From: an uncultured Prevotella sp.
Lineage (GTDB): Bacteria > Bacteroidota > Bacteroidia > Bacteroidales > Bacteroidaceae
Direction of reading: 5' to 3'
Length of the DNA: 31,901 nucleotides
Assembly: GCA_958369755.1 (NCBI GenBank)
Contig: CATXJC010000022.1
Coordinates: 1 to 31,901, forward strand
Part shown: positions 31,797 through 31,901 of the stretch, piece by piece
How the letters are laid out: each line of letters begins with the position of its first letter
How positions within the stretch are numbered: position 1 is the stretch's first letter
The notes under the pieces: model-generated
What the model saw: the letters and a program-made list of their open reading frames with translations, nothing else
The model's database searches: none
Told to the model about the DNA's origin: nothing
Position numbers and translations under genes: made by a program

Positions 31797-31853
31797 GTTA
31801 TTAGCAGCACGCCCTGTTATTAGTAGTATGCCCTGTTATTAGCAGCACGCCCT
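31797..31853 (+). repeat. Three 19-bp tandem units after hisB
   Basis: GTTATTAGCAGCACGCCCT (31797), GTTATTAGTAGTATGCCCT (31816) and GTTATTAGCAGCACGCCCT (31835) are exactly 19 bases apart. The third runs into the palindromic element at CGCCCTG. Confidence 0.9.
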
Positions 31854-31901
31854 GAAAGGGCAGAAGCTCCTAGCCCAGGGTAACACCCTGGGTTACGCAT
31901 A
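31847..31901. repeat. Palindromic intergenic element, single unit at right edge
   Basis: These 55 bases are the exact reverse complement of bases 1-55. Structure: CGCCCTGAAAGGGC, linker AGAAGCTCCT, then AGCCCAGGGTAACACCCTGG-type palindrome. The element continues to the last base of the window. Confidence 0.95.

Noticed and set aside
1..31901. A 32-kb composite transposon bounded by 55-base terminal inverted repeats
   Set aside because: The end sequence is a dispersed intergenic palindrome with several more copies inside, no transposase is present, and the right half holds ordinary housekeeping genes.

Overview
The window looks like a chromosomal contig from a gut Bacteroidales of the Prevotella/Segatella type. 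The reasons are: promoters of the Bacteroidetes form (TAnnTTTG, usually TATCTTTG) ahead of most genes, few strong Shine-Dalgarno sites, Bacteroidetes-restricted families (smalltalk peptide, HU-like protein with a C-terminal tail, AAA-ATPase-like/DUF1703 proteins, TamL lipoprotein), and many palindromic CGCCCTGAAAGGGC / AGCCCAGGGC intergenic elements. The species call is inference.

Layout. 0.1-2.9 kb: a secreted S37-type peptidase (minus strand) divergent from an acyltransferase-3 membrane enzyme. 2.9-13.1 kb: an accessory island bounded by two direct copies of an AAA-ATPase-like/PD-(D/E)XK gene, each with the same promoter region. Between them lie a RelE/ParE-type toxin with its upstream partner, a small membrane protein, and a three-gene minus-strand operon: a methyltransferase-like protein without the catalytic NPPY motif, an Eco57I-like N6-adenine methyltransferase, and a GIY-YIG/SF2 helicase. 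I read this operon as a restriction-modification or related defence system. 13.1-20.5 kb: a compact element-like module. Its minus-strand genes are two unrecognised proteins, a DUF3987 ATPase, a CHC2/Toprim primase-like protein and a DUF5675 protein. Divergent from these are the 30-aa smalltalk peptide and an HU-like DNA-binding protein. The intergenic regions of this module hold regularly spaced TGTGA half-sites, a long inverted repeat of GTGAAT hexamers and 22-bp direct repeats. I see no integrase.

20.6-31.9 kb: ordinary chromosomal genes: a metallophosphoesterase lipoprotein with an overlapping putative envelope protein, a Fur-family regulator, tRNA-Lys(CUU), a DUF486 membrane protein, MetY, an MBL-fold hydrolase, a small lipoprotein, TamL, a SpoU/TrmH RNA methyltransferase, a four-helix membrane protein and HisB. 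Clusters of palindromic elements sit between them.

The most interesting parts are the restriction-like operon, with its split methyltransferase and long structured leader, held between mosaic AAA-ATPase paralogues, and the smalltalk/primase module, whose TGTGA-type sites look like operators or an origin. The first and last 55 bases are exact inverted copies of a dispersed element, which is more likely an assembly boundary than a transposon end.
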